Assembly (NCBI GenBank): GCA_040880805.1
Contig: JBBDHW010000029.1
Span: 59,911 to 123,910 of the forward strand
DNA: 64,000 nt
Origin: Acidimicrobiia bacterium
GTDB taxonomy: Bacteria; Actinomycetota; Acidimicrobiia; IMCC26256; DASPTH01
Direction: 5' to 3'
The notes under the pieces are model-generated. The model had not been told where the DNA came from. It ran no database searches and saw nothing but the letters and a program-made list of their open reading frames with translations. This document shows positions 9,184 to 17,897 of the stretch, one piece after another. The stretch's first letter is position 1, and every line of letters begins with the position of its first letter. The position numbers and the translations under genes are program-made.

Positions 9184-10049
9184 GATCCGAGCGGCTTCCG
9201 GGCGAGCATCACGTCGCGTCCGAGACCCGGTTCGATGAACGCAGTGAAGTCGGGACCGCGCCGGAGGTGGTGCCCCCCGTCCACGTCGATGATCTGGCCG
9301 GTGATCCACCGCGAGTCCTCACCCACGAGGAAGCGCGCGAGCGCGGCGACATCCTCGGGTTCACCGACACCGGCGGCGCGACTCTCTGACATCGGCGTGT
9401 TCACGAGGTAGCTCTCGTAGACGGGCCCGTCCCTCGGGATGCCTTCCATGATCTCGGTGGAGATGAAGCCGGGTCGGATCGCGTTGAAGCGCACGCCGGT
9501 GGGACCGTACTCGTCCGCCGCGTTCCGCACGAGCGCTTCGAGGCCCGCCTTGCCCACCGGGTACGCGCCGAACCAGAGGTGGGTGACTTCACCCGCGATC
9601 GACGACATGCCCACGAACGATCCGCGCCCCGACCTCACGAGATGCGGAACCGTGTGCTTCATCGAGATCAGCGTGCCCAACACGTTCAGGTGCAGCACGC
9701 GCGTGAACTCCGTGACGTCCTGCAGGTGCGGAGGCGCCATGCCACCGCCGCCACCGGCATTGGCGACGACCGAATCGAGCCCGCCAGTGGGTGCGCACGC
9801 GAACTCGACCGCCGCCTTCACGCTGTCCTCGTCGGTCACGTCGGCGGTGATGTACTGCACGCTGCCACCGTGTCCGGCACCCTTTGCGATGACCTTCGCC
9901 GCGTCGACGATGCGCGACTCGGTACGCCCGACAATCGTGACGGCGGCGCCGTCGGCCGCGAGGCGCGCCGCGCACGCCCTTCCGATGCCGGTACCGCCGC
10001 CGGTGACGAGCGCGGCGTAGCCCTCGAGACCCCCACTCGGTTGTGTCAC
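9180..10049 (-). CDS. SDR family oxidoreductase
   Basis: This 289-residue short-chain dehydrogenase has TGGGTGIG at 16-23, NAGGGGG near 97, catalytic Ser near 150 and YPVGK (Tyr163, Lys167). The C-terminal GQIIDVDGGHHLRRGPDF is the usual end plus a short extension. The stop overlaps the P450 start, so the two are translationally coupled and probably act on one pathway, with the SDR oxidising an alcohol or reducing a carbonyl. The gene starts at ATG 10049, 31 bp after the stop of the metallo-hydrolase gene at 10081. Confidence 0.88.
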   Translation of the reverse strand: MTQPSGGLEGYAALVTGGGTGIGRACAARLAADGAAVTIVGRTESRIVDAAKVIAKGAGHGGSVQYITADVTDEDSVKAAVEFACAPTGGLDSVVANAGGGGGMAPPHLQDVTEFTRVLHLNVLGTLISMKHTVPHLVRSGRGSFVGMSSIAGEVTHLWFGAYPVGKAGLEALVRNAADEYGPTGVRFNAIRPGFISTEIMEGIPRDGPVYESYLVNTPMSESRAAGVGEPEDVAALARFLVGEDSRWITGQIIDVDGGHHLRRGPDFTAFIEPGLGRDVMLARKPLGS

Positions 10050-10080
10050 TGCGTCGACCTCCTGTCTGCGAAGACCTTGC

Positions 10081-11019
10081 TCATTTGAAGACCACGTGGC
10101 CGTCGAGATAGTCGAGCTCGACCAGGGTGGTGCGCGGTGCTTCCAACGCGATCGCGTCGCGCACCACGCTCACGTCGATCCCCTTCGAGAACCCGGGGAG
10201 CCAGTCGTCGTGGTGCGAGAGGATCACCGTGCGCGCTCGGACGAGCGACGCCTGGCGTGCCACGAAACCGGCAAGCGAGCCCTGCACCGGCTCACCGTCG
10301 ATGTTGCCGCGCCCTGCGGCGGCGAGGATCGCGACGTCGGGCCGCAGGTCGTGGAGGATCCCGCTCCAGTGCCCCGACGTGTCCTGGTAGAGGAGTGTTC
10401 CCTGCGGTGTGTCGATCATGAACACGAGTGCGCCGCCGTCGCCGCGCGCGTCCTGCTGCGACACCATGAGATGCTCGACCGCCCCCGGTGAGAGCGACCC
10501 GGCCATCAGGCTTCGCATGTCGCCGAAGCGGGCCAGTCGCTCCTGGTGGGTCACCCCGAGATCACCGAGGCACACCGAGTCGGCCTCGAACATGCCACCT
10601 GATTTGGTCCATACGCACGAGTGTTGGGACGGGTAGACGTTCACCATCACGTCGTCCGACAATCGGATCGGCTCGCCGCCCGCCACCGGCATCAGCTGCT
10701 CGATGGGCACACCCTGCTCCGCCATCACCCGGATCGACTCGTACGAGCCGACGATCGTGGCGCCGGTGTTCCGAGCGATCCGCTCGGCGCCCCACAAGTG
10801 GTCGAAGTGCGAGTGCCCGACGAGGATCCAGTCGGCGCGGTCGACGTCGTCGGCGGTGAGGCCCGTGCCGGGAGCGCCGGGCGCGCGATCGATGTAGGCG
10901 TCGAGGAACACAACGAGCTCCCCGATCGTCAACCGGAACGTCGCGCAGCCGTACCAGTCCAGAGTTGCCGCCACCCGGGAAGCATCGCGCACGACTGCGG
11001 TAGCGTGCCGACGCAGCAT
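10081..11019 (-). CDS. Metallo-beta-lactamase-fold hydrolase
   Basis: This 312-residue protein has the zinc motif HSHFDH (His69, His71, Asp73, His74) of the metallo-beta-lactamase superfamily, followed by SQHSC, a DTSGHWSGI segment and a late LSHHDDW. It resembles UlaG-like lactonases or lipid-type MBL proteins. The longest start (ATG 11019) overlaps the ATG of the divergent P450 at 11018, which is unlikely for both. GTG at 10974 (first residues VAATLDWYGCATFRL) is a better real start and leaves room for a promoter. Same strand as the following SDR and P450. Confidence 0.8.
   Translation of the reverse strand: MLRRHATAVVRDASRVAATLDWYGCATFRLTIGELVVFLDAYIDRAPGAPGTGLTADDVDRADWILVGHSHFDHLWGAERIARNTGATIVGSYESIRVMAEQGVPIEQLMPVAGGEPIRLSDDVMVNVYPSQHSCVWTKSGGMFEADSVCLGDLGVTHQERLARFGDMRSLMAGSLSPGAVEHLMVSQQDARGDGGALVFMIDTPQGTLLYQDTSGHWSGILHDLRPDVAILAAAGRGNIDGEPVQGSLAGFVARQASLVRARTVILSHHDDWLPGFSKGIDVSVVRDAIALEAPRTTLVELDYLDGHVVFK
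11001..11006 (+). promoter_or_regulatory. Possible -10 element (TAGCGT) for a leaderless P450 mRNA
   Basis: TAGCGT fits the actinobacterial TANNNT -10 pattern and ends 11 bp before the ATG at 11018. No ribosome site precedes that ATG, so transcription may start at or close to the start codon. This is a pattern match only. Confidence 0.3.
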
Positions 11020-12190
11020 GAGCGACCAATTCGACCCCTACGCGCCGAGCTCCGACGATCGCTACGCGGCGATGGCGGAGGTCCGTGAGTCGGGTGGCAT
11101 CGTCGACACACCGGCCGGCTACTACATCGCGACCGCTGCCGGTGTCTCGGCCGGGCTACAGGACGTGGAGAAGTTCGTCGGCTCCTTCATGGACACGAGC
11201 GCGCTCGAAGAGGACGACGCGATGATCTCGGCGATCCCCGAGCCGCGACACGGGCGAATCCGCCGGGTGATCAACACCGTCGTCGCCGCGCACCGCACGA
11301 TGCAGAACGAGCCGTTCATTCGCGGACGCGCCCGCGAGCTCGTCGGGCGAGCCGTCGACCGCGCGCAGGCGGGCACCGTCGACCTCGTCGACATCTTCGA
11401 TCCACTCCCGTCGATCGTCATCGCCCACATGCTCGGCGTTCCCGAGGAGCTCGAGGATCGGTTCCGCATCTGGTCCGACGAGCTCCTCGAAGCGCAGAAC
11501 GCGCGCGGCACTGGATCACTGTCCGACGCGCATCCGGAGTTCGCCCGCTTCGTGCAGAGCTTGATCGACGACCACCGGGCGATGGACGATCCGCCCGACG
11601 ACGTCGTGACCCGCTTCATCAACACCGACGTCGACGGTGAGTACCTCTCCGACCGCACCGTCCGCACCCAGATCATGTTTCTCATCGTGGCCGGCAACGA
11701 GACCACGAGGAACCTCATCGGCAACTGTTGCTACGTGCTCGCGACGCGACCCGACCTGTTCGAGCAGATTCGAGGGCGGCGCGAGCTGATCCCGCCGCTC
11801 GTCGAGGAGTCGCTCCGGCTCGATGCGCCCGTGCAGGTGCTCGCACGCTCCGTCCTGGACGAGACCGAGATTCACGGTTGCCCGCTGCACGTCGGTGACC
11901 GCGTGGTGTTCGGGATCGCGTCGGCGAACCGAGACGAGGCCGTCTACGGCGATCCCACCGAGTTCCGCCTCGACCGCCCGCGCATGCGCGAGCACCTCGC
12001 GTTCGGAACCGGTCCCCACGTTTGCCCCGGCGCGTCGCTTGCCCGACTCGAAGCCGCCGCCGTCATCGAAGAGCTCTGCGAACGAGTCGGTACCCTGCGC
12101 CTCGTCGACGACTACGTGTCCGACCCGAACCCCGTCTTCTGGGCGAACGGCCACCGCTCGCTGCCGGCCGTGCTCGTGCCGAGCTCGTAG
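11018..12190 (+). CDS. Cytochrome P450
   Basis: This is a second, different P450 of 390 residues. It has AGNETT at 225-230 in the I-helix, E-S-L-R at 264-267 in the K-helix and FGTGPHVCPG at 329-338 with heme ligand Cys336. It carries Asn rather than Asp before the Thr pair (GNETT versus GDETT), a common variant in actinobacterial enzymes. The start lies back to back with the divergent metallo-hydrolase. Bacterial class I P450s need a separate ferredoxin, which is not seen nearby. Substrate unknown. Confidence 0.92.
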   Translation: MSDQFDPYAPSSDDRYAAMAEVRESGGIVDTPAGYYIATAAGVSAGLQDVEKFVGSFMDTSALEEDDAMISAIPEPRHGRIRRVINTVVAAHRTMQNEPFIRGRARELVGRAVDRAQAGTVDLVDIFDPLPSIVIAHMLGVPEELEDRFRIWSDELLEAQNARGTGSLSDAHPEFARFVQSLIDDHRAMDDPPDDVVTRFINTDVDGEYLSDRTVRTQIMFLIVAGNETTRNLIGNCCYVLATRPDLFEQIRGRRELIPPLVEESLRLDAPVQVLARSVLDETEIHGCPLHVGDRVVFGIASANRDEAVYGDPTEFRLDRPRMREHLAFGTGPHVCPGASLARLEAAAVIEELCERVGTLRLVDDYVSDPNPVFWANGHRSLPAVLVPSS

Positions 12191-12221
12191 CGGGGCATGC
12201 GACCGTGGCAACATTGCCGCC

Positions 12222-12542
12222 ATGAGCAGCGAACTGGTCCCCAGCGAGAGCGAACACTCACTCGACAGCTTCGAGGCGTCGCTCGCCGCCGAGCGGGGTG
12301 CCGAACGCACGCTCATGCGCTCGATCGCGAAGATGATCGTCATCGGAACCCCGGTCGGGATCATCTTCTTCATGGCCCTCCTCGCGCTGGCGATCGGCGA
12401 CAAGACGGAGTGGTACGTGGTCGTGGGTCTCGGCGGCATCCTCGGCGTGCTCGCCGCCGTGCTCTTCGGCATGCTGGGTGGTGTCACATTGAACGCGCAT
12501 GCGCTCGAGGAAGTCGACCGCGGTAGCCCGAGCCATTCGTGA
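12222..12542 (+). CDS. Small membrane protein with two transmembrane helices
   Basis: The 106-residue product has a charged N-terminus (SSELVPSESEHSL, then an amphipathic stretch AERGAERTLMRSIAK). Two hydrophobic segments follow, about residues 43-61 (IVIGTPVGIIFFMALLALA) and 68-88 (VVVGLGGILGVLAAVLFGML), with a short hydrophilic loop between. ATG 12222 is the first start after the P450 stop, 31 bp downstream. No family is recognised. It may be cotranscribed with the P450; whether it helps anchor anything is unknown. Confidence 0.65.
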   Translation: MSSELVPSESEHSLDSFEASLAAERGAERTLMRSIAKMIVIGTPVGIIFFMALLALAIGDKTEWYVVVGLGGILGVLAAVLFGMLGGVTLNAHALEEVDRGSPSHS

Positions 12543-12555
12543 CGCGACCGCGCGC

Positions 12556-13236
12556 TCAGTTCGACTGGCAGGCCTGCTGGTAGATCGCTGGCGGAACACT
12601 GCCGTTCTCGCAGTACACGGCGCGGTTGACGACCTGGTAAGCGGTCCCGTTCCACATCAACAGGTTGGTGATTTGGATCGCGGGTCCACCGGACGATTGC
12701 ACGGTCGGCGAGTTGACCACCCAGTTGCCCGCGCAGTGGAACGGACCCGACATCACGACGGTCTCGCCGGGAAGCAGCGAGGCCGCGGTCCCGGCGTCGA
12801 CCGTGGCTTGCGTGCACGGCGCTCCACCCGCTCCTCTGGTCGTCGACGGCGGCGGCGCGGGCGGGCTGCCGGTGCACTTTGGTGTCCCGGTCGATGACGC
12901 CTGTTCCAGCTTGGCCGTGGTCAGCGGTCCGACCACCCCGTCGACCGTGAGCCCGGCCGAGGCCTGGAAGTGGCGAATCGCGCCCTCTGTGTCGGGGCCA
13001 AGCTCACCGTCGATCGGCCCCGCGTTGCACCCGAGCGCGTTGAGCTCGCGTTGGAGCGACTCGATGCTCGCGCTGCTGCTGGTCCCGGTACTCGCGTTCT
13101 GTGCGGTCGCCGCGGTTGTACTGGTCGAGCCGGAGTTGCTGTCATCTCCGCCGCACGCGACCGCGCCCAGCGCAACGAGAGCCGCGAGTGCAACGACACC
13201 AACCAATCGCGCCACACGCTGAGTGCTGAAAGACAC
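12556..13236 (-). CDS. Secreted lipoprotein with peptidoglycan-binding domain
   Basis: The start is GTG 13236, right after a strong ribosome site (GAGAGGAT). The 226-residue product has a lipoprotein signal (hydrophobic 10-24, then GAVACGG with Cys28), a Ser/Thr-rich linker, and a PG_binding_1 domain at about 57-111 (LQRELNALGC, ELGPDTEGAIRHFQ, VDGVVGPLTTAKL). A Pro-rich linker leads to a C-terminal domain of unknown type with four cysteines (PCTQATVD, HCAGNWV, YCENGS, QACQSN). It is probably anchored outside the membrane and bound to cell wall. It converges with the small membrane protein gene, with only 13 bp between stops. Confidence 0.82.
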   Translation of the reverse strand: MSFSTQRVARLVGVVALAALVALGAVACGGDDSNSGSTSTTAATAQNASTGTSSSASIESLQRELNALGCNAGPIDGELGPDTEGAIRHFQASAGLTVDGVVGPLTTAKLEQASSTGTPKCTGSPPAPPPSTTRGAGGAPCTQATVDAGTAASLLPGETVVMSGPFHCAGNWVVNSPTVQSSGGPAIQITNLLMWNGTAYQVVNRAVYCENGSVPPAIYQQACQSN

Positions 13237-13334
13237 GCCGGATCCTCTCTCACGTCTCAGACAAACGAGGGTGATCCTAGGGTCTCGCACCTCATGGGTG
13301 CGGCTCCCGTCAGGTGGTCGTAGGATTCGCGCCC

Positions 13335-13979
13335 ATGGAGGACCGACTGACTTCCGTTCTGTACCTCGAGATGACCGAAGCGGACCCCGACGCCTACGCG
13401 CGCGACCGCGTGAGCGAGGTGCTCGCGCTTCCGAGCGTGGAGCGGGCAACCTGGTGGCGCAACGTCTACCGCGACCGACCCGACCTCCCGCGCGAGTTGC
13501 CCGAGTTCGACACGCTCGGCGTCTACGAATGCGACCCGTCATTCGTCGCGCCGCCCACCGCCGACGGCATCATCGGCCACCACTTCGTGCGCACTCCCCG
13601 GCCGGGGCAGGGTCGCCTCACCGGGAAGCCCACGGTGTCGCTCTCCCTGGTGCTCATCAGCCCGTCGACCCCCGACGAGGCTCAGGCGCTGCGCGACTGG
13701 GGCGACTTCGTGCACCTCAACCACATCGTCGAGGCCGGCGTCCCCGGCTACACGATGATCACGCCCTACGAGAACGCGACCAAAGGTGACCCGCGCTACC
13801 TGCACTTCTACGAGTTCGACGACCCCGACGCCGAGGTCACGTTCAAGCGGATGCGGCCGATGGTCGAGGCCCGCATCGGCAAGTGGGGCACACCCGAGTG
13901 CGACGCGTGGGCCTTCCACCCCGCGCTCCGCATCATGTACGTCAACTCGTTCGCGCTCGTCGGCGAGAAGACCCGTTGA
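13335..13979 (+). CDS. Hypothetical protein, possible dimeric alpha-beta barrel
   Basis: The 214-residue protein starts MEDRLTSVLYLEMTEADPDA. The tandem arrangement of short beta strands (LTSVLYLEM, RATWWRNVY, LGVYEC; then SLSLVLISP, GYTMITPYE, RYLHFYEFD) suggests two ferredoxin-like or EthD-type halves, but the sequence family is not recognised. No signal or membrane segment. It is divergent from the lipoprotein gene and followed by a palindromic repeat at 13983-14027 that probably ends transcription. Confidence 0.65.
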   Translation: MEDRLTSVLYLEMTEADPDAYARDRVSEVLALPSVERATWWRNVYRDRPDLPRELPEFDTLGVYECDPSFVAPPTADGIIGHHFVRTPRPGQGRLTGKPTVSLSLVLISPSTPDEAQALRDWGDFVHLNHIVEAGVPGYTMITPYENATKGDPRYLHFYEFDDPDAEVTFKRMRPMVEARIGKWGTPECDAWAFHPALRIMYVNSFALVGEKTR

Positions 13980-13982
13980 TGC

Positions 13983-14027
13983 GTCGCTCACTGCGAGCCG
14001 GGATACCCGGCTCGCAGCCGTTCGCTC
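13983..14027. repeat. Dispersed 45-bp palindromic repeat, copy 1
   Basis: The centre is a perfect hairpin, arms GCGAGCCGGG and CCCGGCTCGC around a 3-nt loop (13993-14015). A second copy lies at 16996-17040 in inverted orientation; 42 of 45 positions match, and two of the three differences are compensatory, keeping the stem paired. It lies between convergent genes, so a terminator role is plausible, though no T-tract follows. Confidence 0.85.
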
Positions 14028-14200
14028 CTGGCGAGCTCACTCCGCTTCGCTTCGCTCGCCGCGTCCTCCGGACCGGCTCCTACTAAGTCGGCGTTGGGAT
14101 AACCGCCAGGTGCGGCGTGGTGCGGGACCTCGGCGAACGCGGGCTGGCGCAGCGCGTTGCCGGTCCACACCATCCGCGTGTCCACTCCGTGCGACTCCAT
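13988..14200 (-). other. Possible small ORF or fragment next to the repeat
   Basis: A 70-codon frame starts at ATG 14200 after GGGGAG and begins MESHGVDTRMVWTG. Its last third is encoded by the palindromic repeat and by the GAAGCGGAG-rich stretch at 14037-14062, so it is at best a short gene read into repeat DNA. The rest of 13980-14250 shows nothing else. Confidence 0.2.
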
Positions 14201-14250
14201 GTGCTGCTCCCCGCGTAGTCGATTCGACGCATCCCAATCAGTAGCCCTAG

Positions 14251-15117
14251 TCAGCCCTCGAGCTTGAAGACGCGCATCGCGTTCTCGCGCAGGAACCGCG
14301 GCCACACGTGGTCACGGAACGGCACGTTCGGCATCTCGGTGAAGATGCGTTCGAGGCTCAGCCCCATCGGGAAGTAGCCCGCGTACATCACCTTCTCCGC
14401 ACCACGCGTGTTGGCATACTCGATGATGGCCCTCGGGTAATGCTTGGGCGCGAACGCGCTCGTCATGTAATAGAGGTTGGGCCACTTGAGCATGAGTTTC
14501 ACCGCGAGCGCTTCCCACGGTTCGGCGCCGTGGCGCATCACGATGCGCAACTCGGGGAAGTCGTAACACACGTCGTCGAAGTGCATGACGTCCTGGCACG
14601 CCGACGGGAACCGCGGCCCTGCGATGCCTGCGTTCGAGATGATCGGGATGTCGAGGTCGATGCAAGTCTGGTAGATCGGGTAGTAGCGCCTGTCGCTCAC
14701 CGGCACCTGCGGGTTGCAGCCCGCCGGGAACGTGGTGACCGCCTTGATGTTGTGCTCCTCGTGCGCGGTGCGGATCTTGCGCACCGTGCCGGTGATGTCG
14801 TTCGGGTCGACCTCGAGGCTGGCGGCGAACCGGTCCGGGTGGTCGCGGAGGGCTCCCGTCATCACCTCTCTCCCCAAGCCGATGAGGCCGATGTCGACGC
14901 CCCACTTGTCCATCTCGGCGAGCGTGATGTCGACGGGGTCGTCGCCGGCGTCGAGGCGGTTCGGGATGTCCTTGAACATGTACTCGGCGGGCATCTCCAT
15001 CTCGCCGCTGCCCGAGTCGCGGAGCATCGGCCGCAGATAGTCGTAGGTGCGGGCGTGGTCGGCAACCGGGAAGCTGATCATCAGATCGACCGCGCCGATG
15101 TCCGTCGGCATCGTCAT
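14251..15117 (-). CDS. Amidohydrolase family protein (ACMSD-like)
   Basis: ATG 15117 (MTMPTDIGAVDLMISFPV) opens a 288-residue amidohydrolase_2 protein of the ACMSD (aminocarboxymuconate-semialdehyde decarboxylase) group, seen in LEVDPNDITG, TTFPAGCNPQVPV, ISNAGIAGPRFPS, ELRIVMRHG and MYAGYFPMGLSLE. The N-terminal His-x-His metal pair is missing (the equivalent region reads DLMISFPVADHAR), so metal binding, if any, must differ. The frame extends further upstream, but ATG 15117 avoids overlap with the promoter region of the divergent transporter gene. Substrate unknown. Confidence 0.75.
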   Translation of the reverse strand: MTMPTDIGAVDLMISFPVADHARTYDYLRPMLRDSGSGEMEMPAEYMFKDIPNRLDAGDDPVDITLAEMDKWGVDIGLIGLGREVMTGALRDHPDRFAASLEVDPNDITGTVRKIRTAHEEHNIKAVTTFPAGCNPQVPVSDRRYYPIYQTCIDLDIPIISNAGIAGPRFPSACQDVMHFDDVCYDFPELRIVMRHGAEPWEALAVKLMLKWPNLYYMTSAFAPKHYPRAIIEYANTRGAEKVMYAGYFPMGLSLERIFTEMPNVPFRDHVWPRFLRENAMRVFKLEG

Positions 15118-15167
15118 GCGCGGCACTGTACGACGACCGGTCGAAGCCGTCACGGTTCCGGGGTAAC

Positions 15168-15196
15168 TTGCTCGGGAACACTTCTTCACCGATAAT
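15168..15196 (+). promoter_or_regulatory. Sigma-70-type promoter for the substrate-binding protein gene
   Basis: TTGCTC (15168-15173) and GATAAT (15191-15196) are separated by 17 bp. A start near 15203 leaves a leader of about 35 nt before the AGGGGG ribosome site and ATG 15239. Confidence 0.6.
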
Positions 15197-15238
15197 CCCT
15201 CGAAATTCGGTACGGAAACTGATTCCTCAGGGGGCTCG

Positions 15239-16927
15239 ATGAGAGGTTCGAGGACTGTGTGCCGGCGCGTGGTCATACCGGCGATCACCTACGCCCTGGT
15301 TGCCGCGGGCTTGACCGCCACCCCGGCGCGCGCGGCCGTCGCCGCGCTCGATCCCGGCATCAACAGCCCCGCCGCGCTCGAGAACACCGACTGCGACGCC
15401 ACCCGGAAGCAGATCAAGTTCCCGGCGCTCGCGGCCCCGGCCTGCGTGAAGCCGTGGAAGGACGGCGCCAACAACGGCGGAGCCACCGCGCAGGGCGTCA
15501 CCAAGGACGCGGTCAAGGTCGTCGTGCTGTACACGAACGTGGTCCAGGACGGCCGGAGCCCGGCCAGCCTCTACAAGAACCAGGCGACCGGCGGGTTCTC
15601 GAACCAACGGGACCCCATCATCGACGCCGACGCGGTCTACGCCAAGGCGTTCGAGACCTGGGGGCGCAGGGTCGAGTACGAGTTCGGCCTCGGCACGGGT
15701 GCCGACGAGGCCGCCCAGCGCGCCGACGCCGTCTCGGTGGCGGCCAAGAAGCCGTTCGCGGTGTTCGACGCTGCGATCCAGGGCGGGAACCAGTCCACCG
15801 GCGGCCTGATCTTCGAGACCGAGGTGAAGGCGCGGGGTGTGCCGCTCGTACTGGGCACCGGTGGCGCGCCGCCGCAGTCGCCCAAGGAGGTTTCGAAGGG
15901 CGTGGCGCGTAACGCGGCGGAGTTCGCCGGTAAGTCCCTCGTGGGCAAGAAGGCCGAGTACGGCGGCGACGCGGTGAAGGACAAGACCCGCAGCTTCGGC
16001 ATCCTCTACCAGTCCGGTGACAACGGCTTCGACATCGACTTCTTCAAGTCGGAGTTCGCCAAGTACGGCGGCAAGATCGCTGCCAACGGCGAGGCCGCGT
16101 TCAACGTACCGCCGGGCACCGCACAGGCCGACTCGCAGACGCTTGCGGGCCAACAGATGCCCACGATGATGGCGCACCTGAAGGAAGCAGGCATCACCAC
16201 GGTCATCGACGTCCTCGACTACCGCCTCGGCCTCGCGGCCGCGCTGAACGCGGCAACGGGCACCGAGTACGAGCCCGAGTGGTTCATGGCCAGTGGTGGC
16301 CCTACCGGTGGCGGCGCGTTCCCGACCGACCTCGACATCATCCTCCGCGTGGTCGACCAGAAGCAGGCGGCGCACTTCTTCGGGCTCGACTGGTTCCCGC
16401 CCTACGTCAAGGACCCCCTGACCGCGAACCCCTTCCAGTGGTTCTGGGGCACGGACAAGGGCAGCACGTGGTCGGGCGCGCAAGCCCTCGTGGGCGTGCT
16501 GTACACGCGCATCCACCTCGCAGGACCGAAGCTCACCCTGGCCAAGCTGAAGCCGGGCGCCCTCCCGGTGCCCCAGGTCGGCGGCTACTACAGCAAGAGC
16601 GTGCTGACCGTCTCGACCGGGCCGACCGGCAAGGACGGGATCGCAGTCCGTGATGCCGCGCTCGCGTGGTTCGACCCCACCAAGAACGCGACCGACCAGG
16701 CGACGCTGGCCGTCGGCGACGGCGCGTGGATGTACCTCGACGGGGGCGCGCGCTACGTGTCCGGGCACTGGCCGAAGAACAAGAAGGGCTTCTTCGACAA
16801 GTCGCTGACGACGACGATCGCGGAGTACGTGGACCCGCCGGCGACCGAGCCGAAGGTTCCCAGCTACCCGTGCACGGGTTGCCCGAGCTCCGGGGGCACG
16901 TCACCGTCGCCCTCGCAGCTGAGCTGA
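15239..16927 (+). CDS. ABC transporter substrate-binding protein (Leu/Ile/Val or amide type)
   Basis: The 562-residue secreted protein has a Sec signal (hydrophobic about 12-25, probable cleavage after TPARA, residue 32). It then has the type I periplasmic-binding fold of the Liv/amide family, with segments such as VVVLYTNVVQDGR and FGILYQSGDNGFDIDF. It is longer than a typical LivK (about 400), with an extended C-terminal region ending in PSYPCTGCPSSG. A ribosome site AGGGGG precedes ATG 15239. It heads the transporter operon: the ATPase gene follows at 17061 after a palindromic repeat. The ligand cannot be deduced. Confidence 0.82.
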   Translation: MRGSRTVCRRVVIPAITYALVAAGLTATPARAAVAALDPGINSPAALENTDCDATRKQIKFPALAAPACVKPWKDGANNGGATAQGVTKDAVKVVVLYTNVVQDGRSPASLYKNQATGGFSNQRDPIIDADAVYAKAFETWGRRVEYEFGLGTGADEAAQRADAVSVAAKKPFAVFDAAIQGGNQSTGGLIFETEVKARGVPLVLGTGGAPPQSPKEVSKGVARNAAEFAGKSLVGKKAEYGGDAVKDKTRSFGILYQSGDNGFDIDFFKSEFAKYGGKIAANGEAAFNVPPGTAQADSQTLAGQQMPTMMAHLKEAGITTVIDVLDYRLGLAAALNAATGTEYEPEWFMASGGPTGGGAFPTDLDIILRVVDQKQAAHFFGLDWFPPYVKDPLTANPFQWFWGTDKGSTWSGAQALVGVLYTRIHLAGPKLTLAKLKPGALPVPQVGGYYSKSVLTVSTGPTGKDGIAVRDAALAWFDPTKNATDQATLAVGDGAWMYLDGGARYVSGHWPKNKKGFFDKSLTTTIAEYVDPPATEPKVPSYPCTGCPSSGGTSPSPSQLS

Positions 16928-16995
16928 CGGGCTTCGCGGCGAGCGATCGGGAGGGCACTTCGGCTAGCTTCCGCGCGCCGGAAAATCGACCCGAA

Positions 16996-17040
16996 GAGCG
17001 AACGGCTACGAGCCGGGAATCCCGGCTCGTAGTGAGCGAC
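16996..17040. repeat. Dispersed 45-bp palindromic repeat, copy 2
   Basis: This is the inverted partner of the repeat at 13983-14027, with perfect arms ACGAGCCGGG and CCCGGCTCGT (17008-17030). It lies between the substrate-binding protein stop and the ATPase start, so it may attenuate expression of the transporter relative to the binding protein. Confidence 0.85.
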
Positions 17041-17060
17041 CCATAACGAGGGGACCGGGC

Positions 17061-17891
17061 TTGACCGCGGATCTCGCACGCAACACGCAGAACGGCGTCG
17101 TCCTCTCGCTCGAGAACCTCGGCGTGCGATTCGGTGGTATCGCCGCGCTGAGCGGGGTGAGCCTCGACGCGAGCGCCGGAGAAGTGCTCGGCATCATCGG
17201 CCCCAATGGCGCGGGAAAGACCACGCTCTTCGACGTCGTCTCCGGAATTCGCGCTCCCAACGAAGGACGGGTGCTGCTCGACGGCAACGACATCACGGGG
17301 AAGTCGGCGGTGCAGCGCGCGCGTCGAGGGCTCCGGCGCACCTTCCAACGAGTCCAGGCCTTCGGCTGGTTGACCGTCGAGGACAACGTGCTCGCCGCAC
17401 TCGAATGGCACGGCGGCGGCGGCGGCTTTCTCGCCGACCTCGTCGCGTCGCCGACGCGGCGGCGACATGAACGCGCTCGCCGCGCCCGAGTGAACGAGGT
17501 GCTCTCGCGCTGCGGTCTCGACGCCGTGCGAGGAGAGCTCGCCGGGTCCCTACCGATTGGCGTCGCGCGGATGGTCGAGTTCGCCCGCGCCATCGTCGAC
17601 GCACCGAAGCTGCTCCTTCTCGACGAACCCGCGTCGGGCCTCGACGAGATGGAAGCGGAACGGCTCGGCGAAGAGATCGAGGCCGTCCGTGACGAGACGG
17701 GCTGTGCCGTGCTCCTGGTCGAGCACAACGCCGGCTTCGTGATGGAGCACAGCGACCGCGTCGTCGTACTGGACCTCGGGACCGTGTTGGCCTCGGGACT
17801 GCCCGACGAGATCCAGAACAACCAACTCGTCCGAGACGCGTATCTCGGTGAGGCCGACGTCGGTCCGCTCGACGACGTGTCCGGGAACTAG
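17061..17891 (+). CDS. ABC transporter ATP-binding protein, LivG type
   Basis: This is a 276-residue nucleotide-binding subunit. Walker A GPNGAGKTT is at 47-55, Walker B LLLLDEPASGLD begins at 184, and the switch His is in LLVEHNAG (His222). The signature loop is degenerate (SLPIGVARMVEFARAI instead of LSGGQ-type), within the range seen in LivG proteins. The start is TTG 17061 with GAGGGG about 9 bp before. The C-terminal YLGE motif of Liv ATPases is present. Six bp separate its stop from the next gene, the fused permease/ATPase, so both belong to one transporter. Confidence 0.88.
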   Translation: MTADLARNTQNGVVLSLENLGVRFGGIAALSGVSLDASAGEVLGIIGPNGAGKTTLFDVVSGIRAPNEGRVLLDGNDITGKSAVQRARRGLRRTFQRVQAFGWLTVEDNVLAALEWHGGGGGFLADLVASPTRRRHERARRARVNEVLSRCGLDAVRGELAGSLPIGVARMVEFARAIVDAPKLLLLDEPASGLDEMEAERLGEEIEAVRDETGCAVLLVEHNAGFVMEHSDRVVVLDLGTVLASGLPDEIQNNQLVRDAYLGEADVGPLDDVSGN

Positions 17892-17897
17892 GACGCG

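Noticed and set aside
15227-16768. 513-codon minus-strand frame
   Set aside because: Shadow of the substrate-binding protein, low-complexity composition.
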